Assembly: GCF_030651625.1 (NCBI RefSeq)
Contig: NZ_JAUSCF010000024.1
Coordinates: forward strand, 248,001-312,000
Origin: Hydrogenophaga sp.
GTDB taxonomy: Bacteria; Pseudomonadota; Gammaproteobacteria; Burkholderiales; Burkholderiaceae_C
Reading direction: 5' to 3'
DNA length: 64,000 nt
The position numbers and the translations under genes were made by a program. The notes beneath the pieces were generated by a model that worked only from the letters and a program-made list of their open reading frames with translations, searched no databases and was not told the DNA's origin. This document shows positions 24,892-33,765 of the stretch, one piece after another (position 1 is the stretch's first letter; every line of letters begins with the position of its first letter).

Positions 24892-27318
24892 ATGCAGCAG
24901 ATCATTCGGCAGATCGCCACAGAAATCAGGGTTGAGGAACGGCAGGTTCAGGCTGCCGTGGAGTTGCTCGACGGTGGGGCCACAGTGCCCTTCATCGCGC
25001 GCTACCGCAAGGAAGTCACCGGCGGGCTGGACGACATCCAGTTGCGCGAACTGGAACACCGCCTGGGCTACTTGCGCGAGCTCGAAGACCGCCGCGTGAC
25101 GGTGCTCAAGAGCATCGACGAACAGGGCAAGCTCACGGATGCCTTGCGCGCCGCCATTGCCAACGCGCCCACCAAGCAGGAACTGGAAGACCTGTACCTG
25201 CCCTTCAAGCAGAAACGCCGCACCAAGGGGCAGATCGCGCGCGAGTTTGGCATTGAGCCGCTGGCCGACAGGCTGTGGGCCGACCCCACGCTGGACCCTG
25301 CTTTCGAGGCGGCTGCCTTCACTCGCGAGCCCGAGGTGCTGGACGACGGCAAACCCGGGGCCGACTTCTCCACCGTGCCCGCCGTGCTGGATGGCGTGCG
25401 CGACATCCTTTCCGAGCGCTGGGCCGAAGACGCTGCCTTGCTGCAGAACCTGCGTGAATGGCTCTGGGCTGAAGGGCTGCTCAAGAGCACGCTGGTGGCC
25501 GGCAAAGACGAGAACGCGCCCGAGGTGGCCAAGTTCCGCGACTATTTTGATTACGACGAACCCATCAGCCGCGTGCCCTCGCACCGCGCTCTTGCCGTGT
25601 TCCGGGGGCGTGCGCTGGAGATTCTGGATGCCAAGCTGGTGCTGCCAGAAGCCGAAGCGCCGGCTTCGACAGGCTCAGCCCGAACGACTGCTGTGCCGAG
25701 CCTGGCCGAAGGCCGCATCGCCCTGCACCTGGGCTGGAGCCACAAAGGCCGTGCGGCCGATGATTTGCTGCGCAAGTGCGTAGCCTGGACCTGGCGGGTG
25801 AAGCTCTCGCTCTCCAGCGAACGCGATCTGTTTGCCCGTCTGCGCGAGAGTGCGGAGGCGGTGGCGATCAAGGTGTTTGCCGACAACCTGCGCGACCTGC
25901 TGCTGGCCGCACCCGCCGGGCCGCGCGTCGTCATGGGCCTGGACCCTGGCATTCGCACCGGCGTAAAAGTGGCGGTGGTGGACGCCACTGGCAAGCTGGT
26001 GGACACCGCCACCGTGTACCCGTACGAACCTCGGCGTGACTGGGAAGGTTCGCTGCACACGCTGGCCAAGCTGTCCGAGAAGCACGGCGTGAACCTGATC
26101 GCCATTGGCAACGGCACAGCCAGCCGCGAGACCGACAAGCTCGCCGCTGATTTGATCAAGTTGGTGCAAAAGGGCACCGACGCCAGCCACCCTTGCCACG
26201 GGCTGCAGAAGGTGGTGGTGAGCGAGGCCGGCGCTTCGGTGTATTCAGCCAGCGAGTTTGCCAGCCAGGAAATGCCCGACGTGGACGTGAGCCTGCGTGG
26301 CGCGGCCAGCATTGCGCGGCGCTTGCAGGACCCGCTGGCCGAACTGGTGAAGATCGACCCGAAGAGCATTGGCGTGGGCCAGTACCAGCACGACGTGAAC
26401 CAGAGCGAACTGGCCCGCACGCTGGACACCGTGGTGGAAGACTGCGTGAACGGTGTGGGTGTGGACCTGAACACGGCCAGCGTGCCGCTGTTGTCCAAGG
26501 TGTCGGGCCTCTCCGGCAGCGTGGCCAAGGCCGTGGTGCGCTGGCGCGAAACCCATGGCGCGTTCAGGAACCGCAAGCAGCTGATGGAAGTGGCGGGCCT
26601 GGGCGCCAAGACCTTTGAGCAGAGCGCGGGTTTCCTGCGCATCCGTGGCGGCGACAACCCGCTGGACATGACCGGCGTGCACCCGGAAACCTACCCGGTG
26701 GTCGAGCAGATCATGGAACAAACCGGCAAGCCGGTGGCGGACCTGATGGGCCGGGCCGACATGCTCAAGACCCTGCGCCCCGAACTGTTCGCCAACGAGC
26801 GCTTCGGCGTGATCACGGTGAAAGACATTCTGGGCGAACTGGAAAAACCCGGCCGCGACCCGCGCCCGGATTTTCAGGTGGCACGCTTCAACGACGGTGT
26901 GGAAGACATCGCCGACCTGCGCGAGGGCATGGTTCTTGAAGGCACGGTGAGCAATGTGGCCCAGTTTGGCGCGTTCATCGACCTGGGCGTGCACCAGGAC
27001 GGTCTGGTGCATGTGAGCCAGTTGGCCAACCGTTTTGTGAGCGACGCGCGCGAGGTGGTCAAGACTGGCGACATTGTCAAGGTGAAGGTCATGGAGGTGG
27101 ATGTGGCGCGCAAGCGCATCGGCCTGTCCATGAAGCTCGACGCCGAGCCGGGGCGGCGCGATCGCGATGCGGGTGCGTCACCACGCGACAACCGGTTCGA
27201 ACCGGCGCGCCCGGTGCAGCGAGGTGGTCGTGGTGCGCCTCAAGGGGGCGGCCAGGCGGCAGCACCGTCGGCCATGGCTTCGGCGTTTGCCAAACTCCAG
27301 GGGCGGGACAAGCGCTGA
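24892..27318 (+). CDS. tex: Transcription accessory protein Tex
   Basis: This 808 aa nucleic-acid-binding protein starts at ATG 24892. It has the Tex N-terminal helical region (VPFIARYRKEVTGGLDD near 30), the YqgF/RNase H-like domain (GLDPGIRTGVKVAVVDATGKLV), a helix-hairpin-helix part (GVGVDLNTASVPLLSKVSGL) and a C-terminal S1 domain (GMVLEGTVSNVAQFGAFIDLG), followed by a basic Arg/Gly-rich tail. Tex associates with RNA polymerase and RNA. In the loop before LHLGWSHKGRAADDLL it carries about 20 extra residues (about 258-274) encoded by a palindromic dispersed repeat. Confidence 0.95.
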   Translation: MQQIIRQIATEIRVEERQVQAAVELLDGGATVPFIARYRKEVTGGLDDIQLRELEHRLGYLRELEDRRVTVLKSIDEQGKLTDALRAAIANAPTKQELEDLYLPFKQKRRTKGQIAREFGIEPLADRLWADPTLDPAFEAAAFTREPEVLDDGKPGADFSTVPAVLDGVRDILSERWAEDAALLQNLREWLWAEGLLKSTLVAGKDENAPEVAKFRDYFDYDEPISRVPSHRALAVFRGRALEILDAKLVLPEAEAPASTGSARTTAVPSLAEGRIALHLGWSHKGRAADDLLRKCVAWTWRVKLSLSSERDLFARLRESAEAVAIKVFADNLRDLLLAAPAGPRVVMGLDPGIRTGVKVAVVDATGKLVDTATVYPYEPRRDWEGSLHTLAKLSEKHGVNLIAIGNGTASRETDKLAADLIKLVQKGTDASHPCHGLQKVVVSEAGASVYSASEFASQEMPDVDVSLRGAASIARRLQDPLAELVKIDPKSIGVGQYQHDVNQSELARTLDTVVEDCVNGVGVDLNTASVPLLSKVSGLSGSVAKAVVRWRETHGAFRNRKQLMEVAGLGAKTFEQSAGFLRIRGGDNPLDMTGVHPETYPVVEQIMEQTGKPVADLMGRADMLKTLRPELFANERFGVITVKDILGELEKPGRDPRPDFQVARFNDGVEDIADLREGMVLEGTVSNVAQFGAFIDLGVHQDGLVHVSQLANRFVSDAREVVKTGDIVKVKVMEVDVARKRIGLSMKLDAEPGRRDRDAGASPRDNRFEPARPVQRGGRGAPQGGGQAAAPSAMASAFAKLQGRDKR
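25660..25714. repeat. Palindromic dispersed repeat inserted in frame in tex
   Basis: The left arm GGCTTCGACAGGCTCAGCC (25662-25680) and right arm GCCGAGCCTGGCCGAAGGC (25695-25713) are imperfect inverted repeats around a short centre. The left arm is a sequence I recognise as a very common intergenic element in Comamonadaceae. Here it lies inside an open reading frame without disrupting it, encoding PASTGSARTTAVPSLAEG. A degenerate half copy (CCTGAGATTGTCGAAGGGCG) is at about 57310-57329. Confidence 0.7.
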
Positions 27319-27542
27319 AGGGCGGCCCGCGCATCGTTGAGGCGGCGCCCGGCTTTGGCAAAGCGCCAAGTTGGGGAAAAGTACCCCAAAAGCGCCGCAC
27401 GAAAATGAAACTGAATGTTGCAACTCGGTGTAGAGTGGGTCGGTCGCCCGCGCTGATGGCGCGAAACGGTGTCTTCAAGTTGTCGACAGAGATGCCGATA
27501 AGCAAGGAAGTTAACCATCCAACGTCCTCCGGACTTCAGCTC

Positions 27543-28370
27543 ATGCAACTCGAAGCCCTACTGAATTTTCCTGGTGCGCTGCCCACCATGCCGCGCAGTG
27601 TTTCGGACCTGCTCGCCGAGATGAACAAGGAAGACCCCGATCCCAAGAAGATCGGGCATCTGATCGCCCAGGATCCCGCGCTCACCACCCGGGTGCTGCG
27701 CCTGTCGAACTCCGCGTTCTTTCGCGTCAGCCGCAAGATCGGCAACGTGGAAGAAGCCGTGGCCATGCTCGGCCTGACCCACGTGCGCTCGCTGGTCATG
27801 GCCGCTGCGCTGGGCGCCAGCTTCAAGAACATCCCTGGTATCGACCTCAAACAGTTCTGGCGCTACAGCCTGCGGGTGGCCGACATTTCGCGCTCGCTGG
27901 CCGGGGTGTTGCGGCAGAACGAGGGCAATGCGTTCACGGCGGGACTGATCCACGCCATCGGCATTCTGGTGATGCACATCGCCATGCCTGACGAAATGGT
28001 ACCGGTGGACATGGGCACCTCGCCGCTGGACCTGCAGCGTGCCGCCGCCGAACGCAATTACTTTGGCTACACCTACGCCGAGGTGGGTGCCGGGATGGCC
28101 GAAAAATGGCACTTTCCTCCGGAGATGGTCTCCGCCCTGGCCAACCAGATCGAGCCGTTCGAGGGCGAAGCCTACGACCGTCTCGGCGGTTTGCTGCACC
28201 TGGCCTCGTGGCGCGCCCGCGCCGAAGAAATCCAGCTCGACGCCAGCGGCCTGGTGGCCACCTTCCCTGACATGATCGGCCTCACGCTGGGCCTGGATCT
28301 GGACAGCGTGCTGGAAAAGGACCCGACCGAATGGTCGTTCAGTCAGGCGCTGGGAGCTTTTATAGATTGA
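27543..28370 (+). CDS. HDOD-domain protein, first copy
   Basis: This 275 aa protein starts at ATG 27543. The HDOD domain spans about residues 10-210, with LPTMPRSVSDLLAEM, IAQDPALTTRVLRLSNSAFF, the GLTHVRSLVM helix and FWRYSL...AFTAGLIHAIGILVM. HDOD proteins are noncatalytic relatives of HD phosphohydrolases that act as signalling scaffolds, for example with diguanylate cyclases. It is a paralogue of the protein at 28752-29582. A dispersed repeat begins 3 nt after the stop. Confidence 0.88.
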   Translation: MQLEALLNFPGALPTMPRSVSDLLAEMNKEDPDPKKIGHLIAQDPALTTRVLRLSNSAFFRVSRKIGNVEEAVAMLGLTHVRSLVMAAALGASFKNIPGIDLKQFWRYSLRVADISRSLAGVLRQNEGNAFTAGLIHAIGILVMHIAMPDEMVPVDMGTSPLDLQRAAAERNYFGYTYAEVGAGMAEKWHFPPEMVSALANQIEPFEGEAYDRLGGLLHLASWRARAEEIQLDASGLVATFPDMIGLTLGLDLDSVLEKDPTEWSFSQALGAFID

Positions 28371-28373
28371 CAC

Positions 28374-28478
28374 CCCCCTGCGCCGCTGACGCGGCTTCCC
28401 CCTCTCTGGCGCGCCTTCGGCGCTGGGAGGGGGGACGGCATCTTGGGCCGGCGGAGCCGTCCCTTGATGCCCCTGGAT
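28374..28478 (+). repeat. Dispersed intergenic repeat, copy A
   Basis: This element begins 3 nt after the first HDOD stop with CCCCCCTGCGCCGCTGACGC and ends with the CCCCTGGA motif. It contains three potential stems, including GGCGCGCCTTCGGCGC. Copy B at 28513 is about 85-90% alike by eye. Confidence 0.75.
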
Positions 28479-28512
28479 GGGTGCACTTCGCTCCGGAAGG
28501 CATTCGGTACTT

Positions 28513-28618
28513 CCCCTGCGCCGCTGACGCGGCTTCCCCCCTCTCTGGCGCGCCTTCGGCGCTTGGAGAGGGAACGGCACCTTGAGGCGGCGGAGCCGGA
28601 CCCTTGGTGCCCTTGGAC
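28513..28618 (+). repeat. Dispersed intergenic repeat, copy B
   Basis: This is the second tandem copy, in the same orientation, separated from copy A by 34 nt. It starts CCCCTGCGCCGCTGACGCGG and ends CCCTTGGA. Together the two copies fill most of the 381-base gap between the two HDOD genes. Confidence 0.75.
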
Positions 28619-28751
28619 TGGGCCACGGCATGCCAGGCGGATCGCGCGCCGGGGATGTTTCAAAACCGCTCAAGTCTGCTCTCCACCGGACGAAATAGAG
28701 TCAAACAGCGAATGTCCGTCTGTTTGAACCGAACCTTTGCAGGTGTGCCGC

Positions 28752-29582
28752 ATGCAGATCGAAAAGCTCCTCAAGCAGCCCAATGCGCTCCCGTCGGCGC
28801 CCAAGGTGGTGCGCAAGCTGATCGAGACCTTCGAGCAGGAAGAGGTCGACATCTTGCAGGCGGCGATCTTCATTGAGTCGGACCCGGTGCTCACCGCCAA
28901 GCTGCTCAAGCTGGCGAATTCGGCCTTTTTCGGTCTGCACCGCTCGGTCACCACCGCGCGGGATGCCATCAGCGTGATGGGCCTGATCAAGGTGCGTGCC
29001 CTGGTGGTTGGCGCTGCTTTGAGCGACTGCTTCCACATGGTGGGCAGTGTCAACCTCAACCAGTTCTGGCGCTACAGCCTGAATTCGGCCAACCTGTCGC
29101 GCTACCTGGCGCTGCCTATCAGGATCGACGAGAACACCGCGTTCACCGCAGGCCTGATTCACGGCATTGGTGAACTGGTGATGCACGTGGGCATGCCCGA
29201 AGCCATGATCGACCTGGACCGCAGCGTGCCCATGCTCGATCTCAAGCGCGCCACCGCCGAGCGCGGGTTGTTTGGCTATAGCTACGCCAACGTGGGTGCC
29301 GCGCTGGCCCGGGAATGGAACTTCCCGAAAAAGATGATCAACGCCATCGAACACCAGAACGCGCCGTTCGACAACGATGTGTACGAGCCGATCGCCGGCG
29401 TGATCCACATTGCCTCGTGGCGTGCGCGGGCCGAAGAACTCGAATTCCGCAGTGACAACCTCATCAACACCTACCCGGATCCCATCGGTCTGGTGCTGGG
29501 GATCGACCCCGACACCGTGGTGGGTGAAGAGATTCCTGCGCTGACCCGCATCGGCAGCGAAAGCGAGCACGAAACGGCCTGA
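28752..29582 (+). CDS. HDOD-domain protein, second copy
   Basis: This 276 aa protein is a clear paralogue of the preceding gene. Both begin MQxE, share NQFWRYSL/KQFWRYSL, AFTAGLIHGIGELVMH/AFTAGLIHAIGILVMH and ASWRARAEE, and both end with a short acidic tail. The HDOD domain covers about residues 8-205. The catalytic HD pair of phosphodiesterases is not evident. Tandem HDOD proteins may form heteromeric scaffolds or have diverged partners; neither carries an attached output domain. Confidence 0.88.
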   Translation: MQIEKLLKQPNALPSAPKVVRKLIETFEQEEVDILQAAIFIESDPVLTAKLLKLANSAFFGLHRSVTTARDAISVMGLIKVRALVVGAALSDCFHMVGSVNLNQFWRYSLNSANLSRYLALPIRIDENTAFTAGLIHGIGELVMHVGMPEAMIDLDRSVPMLDLKRATAERGLFGYSYANVGAALAREWNFPKKMINAIEHQNAPFDNDVYEPIAGVIHIASWRARAEELEFRSDNLINTYPDPIGLVLGIDPDTVVGEEIPALTRIGSESEHETA

Positions 29583-29629
29583 AGGCCTGAATCTTCCAGT
29601 CGCACGCGGCTGCGAGACAATCGCAGCCC

Positions 29630-30709
29630 ATGCAAGCGCTTCGACTCCACGCCGGTCCCCACGCACGCCGCCACATTGAACAGGCAGGCCTGCGTCCGCA
29701 GGACGTCGGCATCGTGCCCGCTGCTGCAGGTGGCCCCAAGGGCCTCATCCTGGGTCCGCTGGACCGTTTCATCTTTGGTGAATGGCTGTTGCAGAGCGAG
29801 CAGCCGGTGCACCTGATCGGTGCCTCGATCGGTGCCTGGCGCATGGCCACCGCCTGTCTTGGCGATCCTCGCCAGGCTTTCGAGCGCCTGGAGCACGACT
29901 ACATTGCCCAGCGACATGATCCGTCGCCCGGCCAGTCCCGGCCCACGCCCACACAGGTCAGCCAGCGCTTCGCCGGCAACCTGAAGGTGTTCTATGGCGG
30001 GCGCATCGAAGAGGTGCTGCACCACCCCCGCTACCGGCTTCACATCGTGGCGTCGCGCGGGCGCCACTTGCTGGCACGCGACGGTCGCTGGCGCACCCCC
30101 CTGGGCTACCTGGGCGCCTTCGCCAGCAACGCGCTGCACCGCAAGGCGCTGGGCGCCTGGCTGGACCGGGTGGTGTTTTCTTCTGACCACCCGCAACCCC
30201 TGCCATTCGGCACGCGCGACTTCCGCACCCACCAGGCGCCGCTGCGCAGCGACAATTTCATGGACGCATTGCAGGCCAGTTGCTCGATTCCCTTCATGCT
30301 GCGACCGGTGCATGGCATTGCCCACGCGCCCCCGGGTACTTACTGGGACGGCGGCATCACCGACTACCACCTGCACCTGCAGTACCAGCCAGCGCCACAG
30401 TCCCCCATCGTGCTCTATCCCCATTTCCAGAAATCGGTGGTGCCCGGCTGGCTCGACAAGGCCTGGAAACGCCGGCACCGCGCCAGCGCCGCACTGGACA
30501 ACATGCTGGTGCTCGCACCCGACCCGGCCTGGGTACAGACCCTGCCGGGCGCGCGCTTGCCGGACCGCAACGACTTCATTCGCTACGCACACGATGTGCC
30601 GGGGCGAATGAAGGCATGGACAGCCGCCACCTCTGCCGCCGCTCAGCTGGCAGAAGAATTTGCCCATTGGCTCCAACACCCGGACCCTTCCCGGCTGGAG
30701 CCTCTGTAA
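29630..30709 (+). CDS. Patatin-like phospholipase
   Basis: This 359 aa protein has the patatin oxyanion segment ([17 protein letters not shown] near residue 25), the nucleophile elbow GASIG near residue 65 and the catalytic Asp in WDGGITDYH near 245. These define the Ser-Asp dyad of bacterial patatins, which act as phospholipase A or acyl hydrolase. There is no signal peptide, so it is probably cytosolic. It follows the second HDOD gene by 47 nt. Confidence 0.88.
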   Translation: MQALRLHAGPHARRHIEQAGLRPQDVGIVPAAAGGPKGLILGPLDRFIFGEWLLQSEQPVHLIGASIGAWRMATACLGDPRQAFERLEHDYIAQRHDPSPGQSRPTPTQVSQRFAGNLKVFYGGRIEEVLHHPRYRLHIVASRGRHLLARDGRWRTPLGYLGAFASNALHRKALGAWLDRVVFSSDHPQPLPFGTRDFRTHQAPLRSDNFMDALQASCSIPFMLRPVHGIAHAPPGTYWDGGITDYHLHLQYQPAPQSPIVLYPHFQKSVVPGWLDKAWKRRHRASAALDNMLVLAPDPAWVQTLPGARLPDRNDFIRYAHDVPGRMKAWTAATSAAAQLAEEFAHWLQHPDPSRLEPL

Positions 30710-30743
30710 GGCCCAAGTGGCGCGCAGGAGGATAATTTCGCCC

Positions 30744-31760
30744 ATGACCCCGCCGACACCCGACTCTGCGCCCAAGGCGTCCCGCTACCTCACCGCTGCG
30801 CTCTACAAATTCGTCGACCTGCCCGACTTTCAGGATCTGCGCGACGCCTTGCAGGCCTGCTGTGAGGCGAATGGCGTGAGGGGCACGCTGCTGCTGGCCA
30901 GCGAAGGCATCAACGGCACCATCGCCGGCCCCGAAGCCGGTGTGCGCGCGGTGCTGGCCCACCTGCACGCCGATGCTCGACTGGCCGCGCTCGCGCACAA
31001 GGAATCGTGGAGTGACAAGCCGCCGTTTTTGCGCATGAAGGTGCGGCTGAAGAAAGAAATCGTGACCCTGCGCGTGCCCGAGCTCGACCCGAACAAGACC
31101 GTGGGTCAGTACGTGAAGCCGCAAGACTGGAACCAGTTGCTGGCCGATCCGGAAGTGCTGCTGATCGACACCCGCAACGACTACGAGGTGGCCATCGGCA
31201 CTTTCGAGGGCGCCATCAACCCGAACATCAAGACCTTCACCGAACTTCCAGCCTGGCTCGATGCACAACCTGAACTGCAAGGTGGGAAGAAGCCCAGGGT
31301 TGCGATGTTCTGTACGGGCGGGATCCGCTGCGAAAAATCCACGGCGCTCATGAAAATGCGCGGCTTCGACGAGGTCTACCACCTCGAAGGCGGCATCCTC
31401 AAGTACCTGGAAGAAGTGCCTCCCGAACAGAGCACCTGGCAGGGCGAGTGCTTCGTGTTCGACGAACGCGTCAGCGTGGGCCATGGCCTGCAACCCGGCC
31501 CGCACGAGTTGTGCCGTTCCTGCCGCTGGCCGCTGAGCGAGGCCGACAAAGCTTCACCGCACTACGTGAAGGGCGTGAGCTGTGCCCATTGCTTTGAGCA
31601 GCGCACATCTGAAGAGAAGGCTCGTCTGGCTGAGCGTCAGCGGCAGGTGGAGCTGGCCGAGGCTCGCGGTGAGATTCATGTCGGAGCACGGTTCGAACAA
31701 CCCCCCGCGCCGCAGCACGAGGATGCACCCCCCGCGCCGCCTCCGGCGTCACCCCCCTGA
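30744..31760 (+). CDS. trhO: tRNA 5-hydroxyuridine synthase / rhodanese-domain protein TrhO
   Basis: This 338 aa protein starts at ATG 30744 after GGAGG. It has the TrhO N-terminal domain ([21 protein letters not shown]) and a rhodanese domain with the motif [12 protein letters not shown]; the loop cysteines are at residues 190 and 196. TrhO (YceA) makes 5-hydroxyuridine at U34 of tRNAs in an oxygen-dependent way. The C-terminal residues after [12 protein letters not shown] are encoded by a dispersed repeat rather than family sequence (see 31726). Confidence 0.9.
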   Translation: MTPPTPDSAPKASRYLTAALYKFVDLPDFQDLRDALQACCEANGVRGTLLLASEGINGTIAGPEAGVRAVLAHLHADARLAALAHKESWSDKPPFLRMKVRLKKEIVTLRVPELDPNKTVGQYVKPQDWNQLLADPEVLLIDTRNDYEVAIGTFEGAINPNIKTFTELPAWLDAQPELQGGKKPRVAMFCTGGIRCEKSTALMKMRGFDEVYHLEGGILKYLEEVPPEQSTWQGECFVFDERVSVGHGLQPGPHELCRSCRWPLSEADKASPHYVKGVSCAHCFEQRTSEEKARLAERQRQVELAEARGEIHVGARFEQPPAPQHEDAPPAPPPASPP

Positions 31761-31811
31761 AAGGGGGGCGCACCCTGTGGCCTGGCGAAGCCAGTTCCAC
31801 GGGTGCCCTGG
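31726..31811 (+). repeat. Dispersed repeat overlapping the 3' end of trhO
   Basis: This element starts CACCCCCCGCGCCGCCTCCG inside the last codons of trhO, contains CCCCCCTGAAAGGGGGG with the trhO stop, and ends with GGGTGCCCTGG. A truncated copy of its first 13 bases (CCCCCCGCGCCGC) also lies at 31701-31713. The repeat supplies the Pro/Ala tail of TrhO. Confidence 0.7.
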
Positions 31812-31855
31812 ATCAAGACCTTTCGCTCCGGCACCTACTTCTAGAATTTGATTTC

Positions 31856-32554
31856 ATGCCTATCTCTCCCACCATCCTCGCCTTCGACATCTTCGGCACC
31901 GTGGTCGACTGGCACGGCAGCATCGTGAGCGAGATGCAGGCGCTGTATCCGCAGGTCGATGCCGACGCGTTTGCGCTGGCCTGGCGCGGCGGTTATCAGC
32001 CGGCGATGCAGCGGGTGCGTTCAGGCGAACTGGGATGGACGCGCATCGACAGCTTGCACCGCATGATCCTGGACGAATTGCTCCCGAAGTTCGGGCTGTA
32101 TCACCTGGGTGAGGCCGAGAGGGTCGAACTCAACCGCGCGTGGCACCGGCTCAACCCCTGGCCGGACACGCTGGCGGGGCTCACCCGTCTGCGGACCCGC
32201 TTCACCATTTGCACGCTTTCCAACGGCAACATCGGCCTGCTGACGAACATGGCCAAGCGCGCCGGCCTGCCATGGGATTGCATCCTGTCTGCCGAAGTGT
32301 TCCGCGCCTACAAGCCAGACCCTGCCACCTACCTGGGCGTGGCGGACACCTTCGATGTGCCGCCTGCTGGTGTGATGCTGGTGGCCGCCCATCAGGATGA
32401 CCTCGCCGCTGCGCGCGACTGCGGCCTGGCCACGGCTTACATCGAGCGCCCGCTGGAATTCGGTGCGGTGCGTGTCAAGGACGTGTCTCCTGACCCTGAC
32501 AACACCTGGCACGCGCGCGACCTGGTGCATCTGGCCGAACAGTTGGGCTGTTGA
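31856..32554 (+). CDS. Haloacid dehalogenase type II (HAD family)
   Basis: This 232 aa protein has the HAD motif I DIFGTVVDW with the nucleophile Asp near residue 10, motif II TLSNGN, the Lys in AYKPDPATY and motif IV VAAHQDDLAAARDCG. The cap is short and the layout matches 2-haloacid dehalogenase type II (HAD-like (S)-2-haloacid dehalogenase). It may hydrolyse C2 halogenated acids or have another small-acid substrate. It is convergent with chrA. Confidence 0.88.
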   Translation: MPISPTILAFDIFGTVVDWHGSIVSEMQALYPQVDADAFALAWRGGYQPAMQRVRSGELGWTRIDSLHRMILDELLPKFGLYHLGEAERVELNRAWHRLNPWPDTLAGLTRLRTRFTICTLSNGNIGLLTNMAKRAGLPWDCILSAEVFRAYKPDPATYLGVADTFDVPPAGVMLVAAHQDDLAAARDCGLATAYIERPLEFGAVRVKDVSPDPDNTWHARDLVHLAEQLGC

Positions 32555-32559
32555 ACCTG

Positions 32560-33765
32560 TCAGCCAAGTCGTGAAAGCGCCCAGCCCGCCAGCGCACAAC
32601 CCAGTACCACTGCCCACGGCGGCAGCTTCCAGCGCATGAGCGCCATCAGCGCGAGCAGGGCCAGCCCCAGATCGGCAATGCTGTGGATGGCGCTGCTCCA
32701 CACCGGGTCATACAGCGCCGCCAGCAGGATGCCCACGACCGCCGCGTTCACGCCCATGAGCGCGGCCTGTGCCTTGGGCAGCACCCGCAGCCGTTCCCAG
32801 AAGGGCAGAGCGCCCGCAATCAGCAGGAACGATGGCGCAAAAACCGCCAACAGTGCGACGAGGCCGCCCACCCAGCCGCTGGGTGCCGTGCTCATCGACG
32901 CACCCAGGAAGGCCGCAAAGGTGAACAGCGGGCCGGGCACCGCCTGGGTGGCGCCATAGCCAGCCAGGAAGGTGTCGTTGTCCACCCAGCCGTTGGGCAC
33001 CACTTCGGCCTGCAGCAGAGGCAGCACCACGTGGCCTCCGCCAAAGACCAACGAGCCGGCGCGGTAGAAGGCGTCAACGCGCGCCAGTGTCGCATCGGGC
33101 ACGGCCTGGGCGAGCAGGGGCAGACCTACCAGCAGGATGACGAACAGGGCCAGCCAGAACAGGCCGGTGCGGCGGCGCACGGTCAGCGGCAGCGCGTCGG
33201 TGGTGGTTGCCGCAGTGGGCTGGAACAGGATCAGACCCGCTGCGCCAGCCACCATGATCACGCCCACCTGCGCCCACACCGTTGGCAGCAGCAGCACGCC
33301 AGCGGCGGCCAGCACCATCATCACCCGTCGCGTGGCGTCCGGACACAGGTGGCGTGCCATGCCCCAGACGGCCTGCGCCACCACGGCCACCGCCACCACC
33401 TTCAGTCCGTGCAGCGCGCCGGTCGAGATCATGTCGCCATGTCGCGCCACACCCAGCGCGAACAGAATCAACGCAATGGCCGAGGGCAAAGTGAAGCCCA
33501 CCCAGGCTGCGAACGCGCCAGCATAGCCACCGCGCGTCAGCCCCAGCGCCATGCCGACCTGGCTGCTGGCTGGACCGGGCAGAAACTGTGCCAGGGCCAC
33601 GATGTCGGCATAGGAGCGCTCGCTCAGCCAGCGCCGCCGCTCCACGAATTCGGTGCGGAAATAGCCCAGGTGGGCCACCGGGCCGCCAAACGATGTCAGC
33701 CCCAGGCGCAGGAACACGAGGAACACCCCCCAGGCGCTGCGGTCGGTGGCAGTCCCGGAAGTCAT
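32560..33765 (-). CDS. chrA: Chromate transporter ChrA (two-domain)
   Basis: This 401 aa protein starts at ATG 33765 in an ATGA overlap with the preceding gene. Two homologous CHR domains are seen: FLRLGLTSFGGPVAHLGYF with FLPGPASSQVGM at the N-terminus, and AFYRAGSLVFGGGHVVLPLL with GYGATQAVPGPLFTFAAFLG in the second half. ChrA proteins export chromate or related oxyanions such as sulfate. Translational coupling to the flavoprotein gene suggests joint expression with the cluster reaching back to 37974. Confidence 0.92.
   Translation of the reverse strand: MTSGTATDRSAWGVFLVFLRLGLTSFGGPVAHLGYFRTEFVERRRWLSERSYADIVALAQFLPGPASSQVGMALGLTRGGYAGAFAAWVGFTLPSAIALILFALGVARHGDMISTGALHGLKVVAVAVVAQAVWGMARHLCPDATRRVMMVLAAAGVLLLPTVWAQVGVIMVAGAAGLILFQPTAATTTDALPLTVRRRTGLFWLALFVILLVGLPLLAQAVPDATLARVDAFYRAGSLVFGGGHVVLPLLQAEVVPNGWVDNDTFLAGYGATQAVPGPLFTFAAFLGASMSTAPSGWVGGLVALLAVFAPSFLLIAGALPFWERLRVLPKAQAALMGVNAAVVGILLAALYDPVWSSAIHSIADLGLALLALMALMRWKLPPWAVVLGCALAGWALSRLG

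Noticed and set aside
32560-33765. Mobile chromate-resistance element
   Set aside because: No transposase, chrB or flanking repeats. ChrA is coupled to a flavoprotein gene in an ordinary-looking chromosomal cluster.
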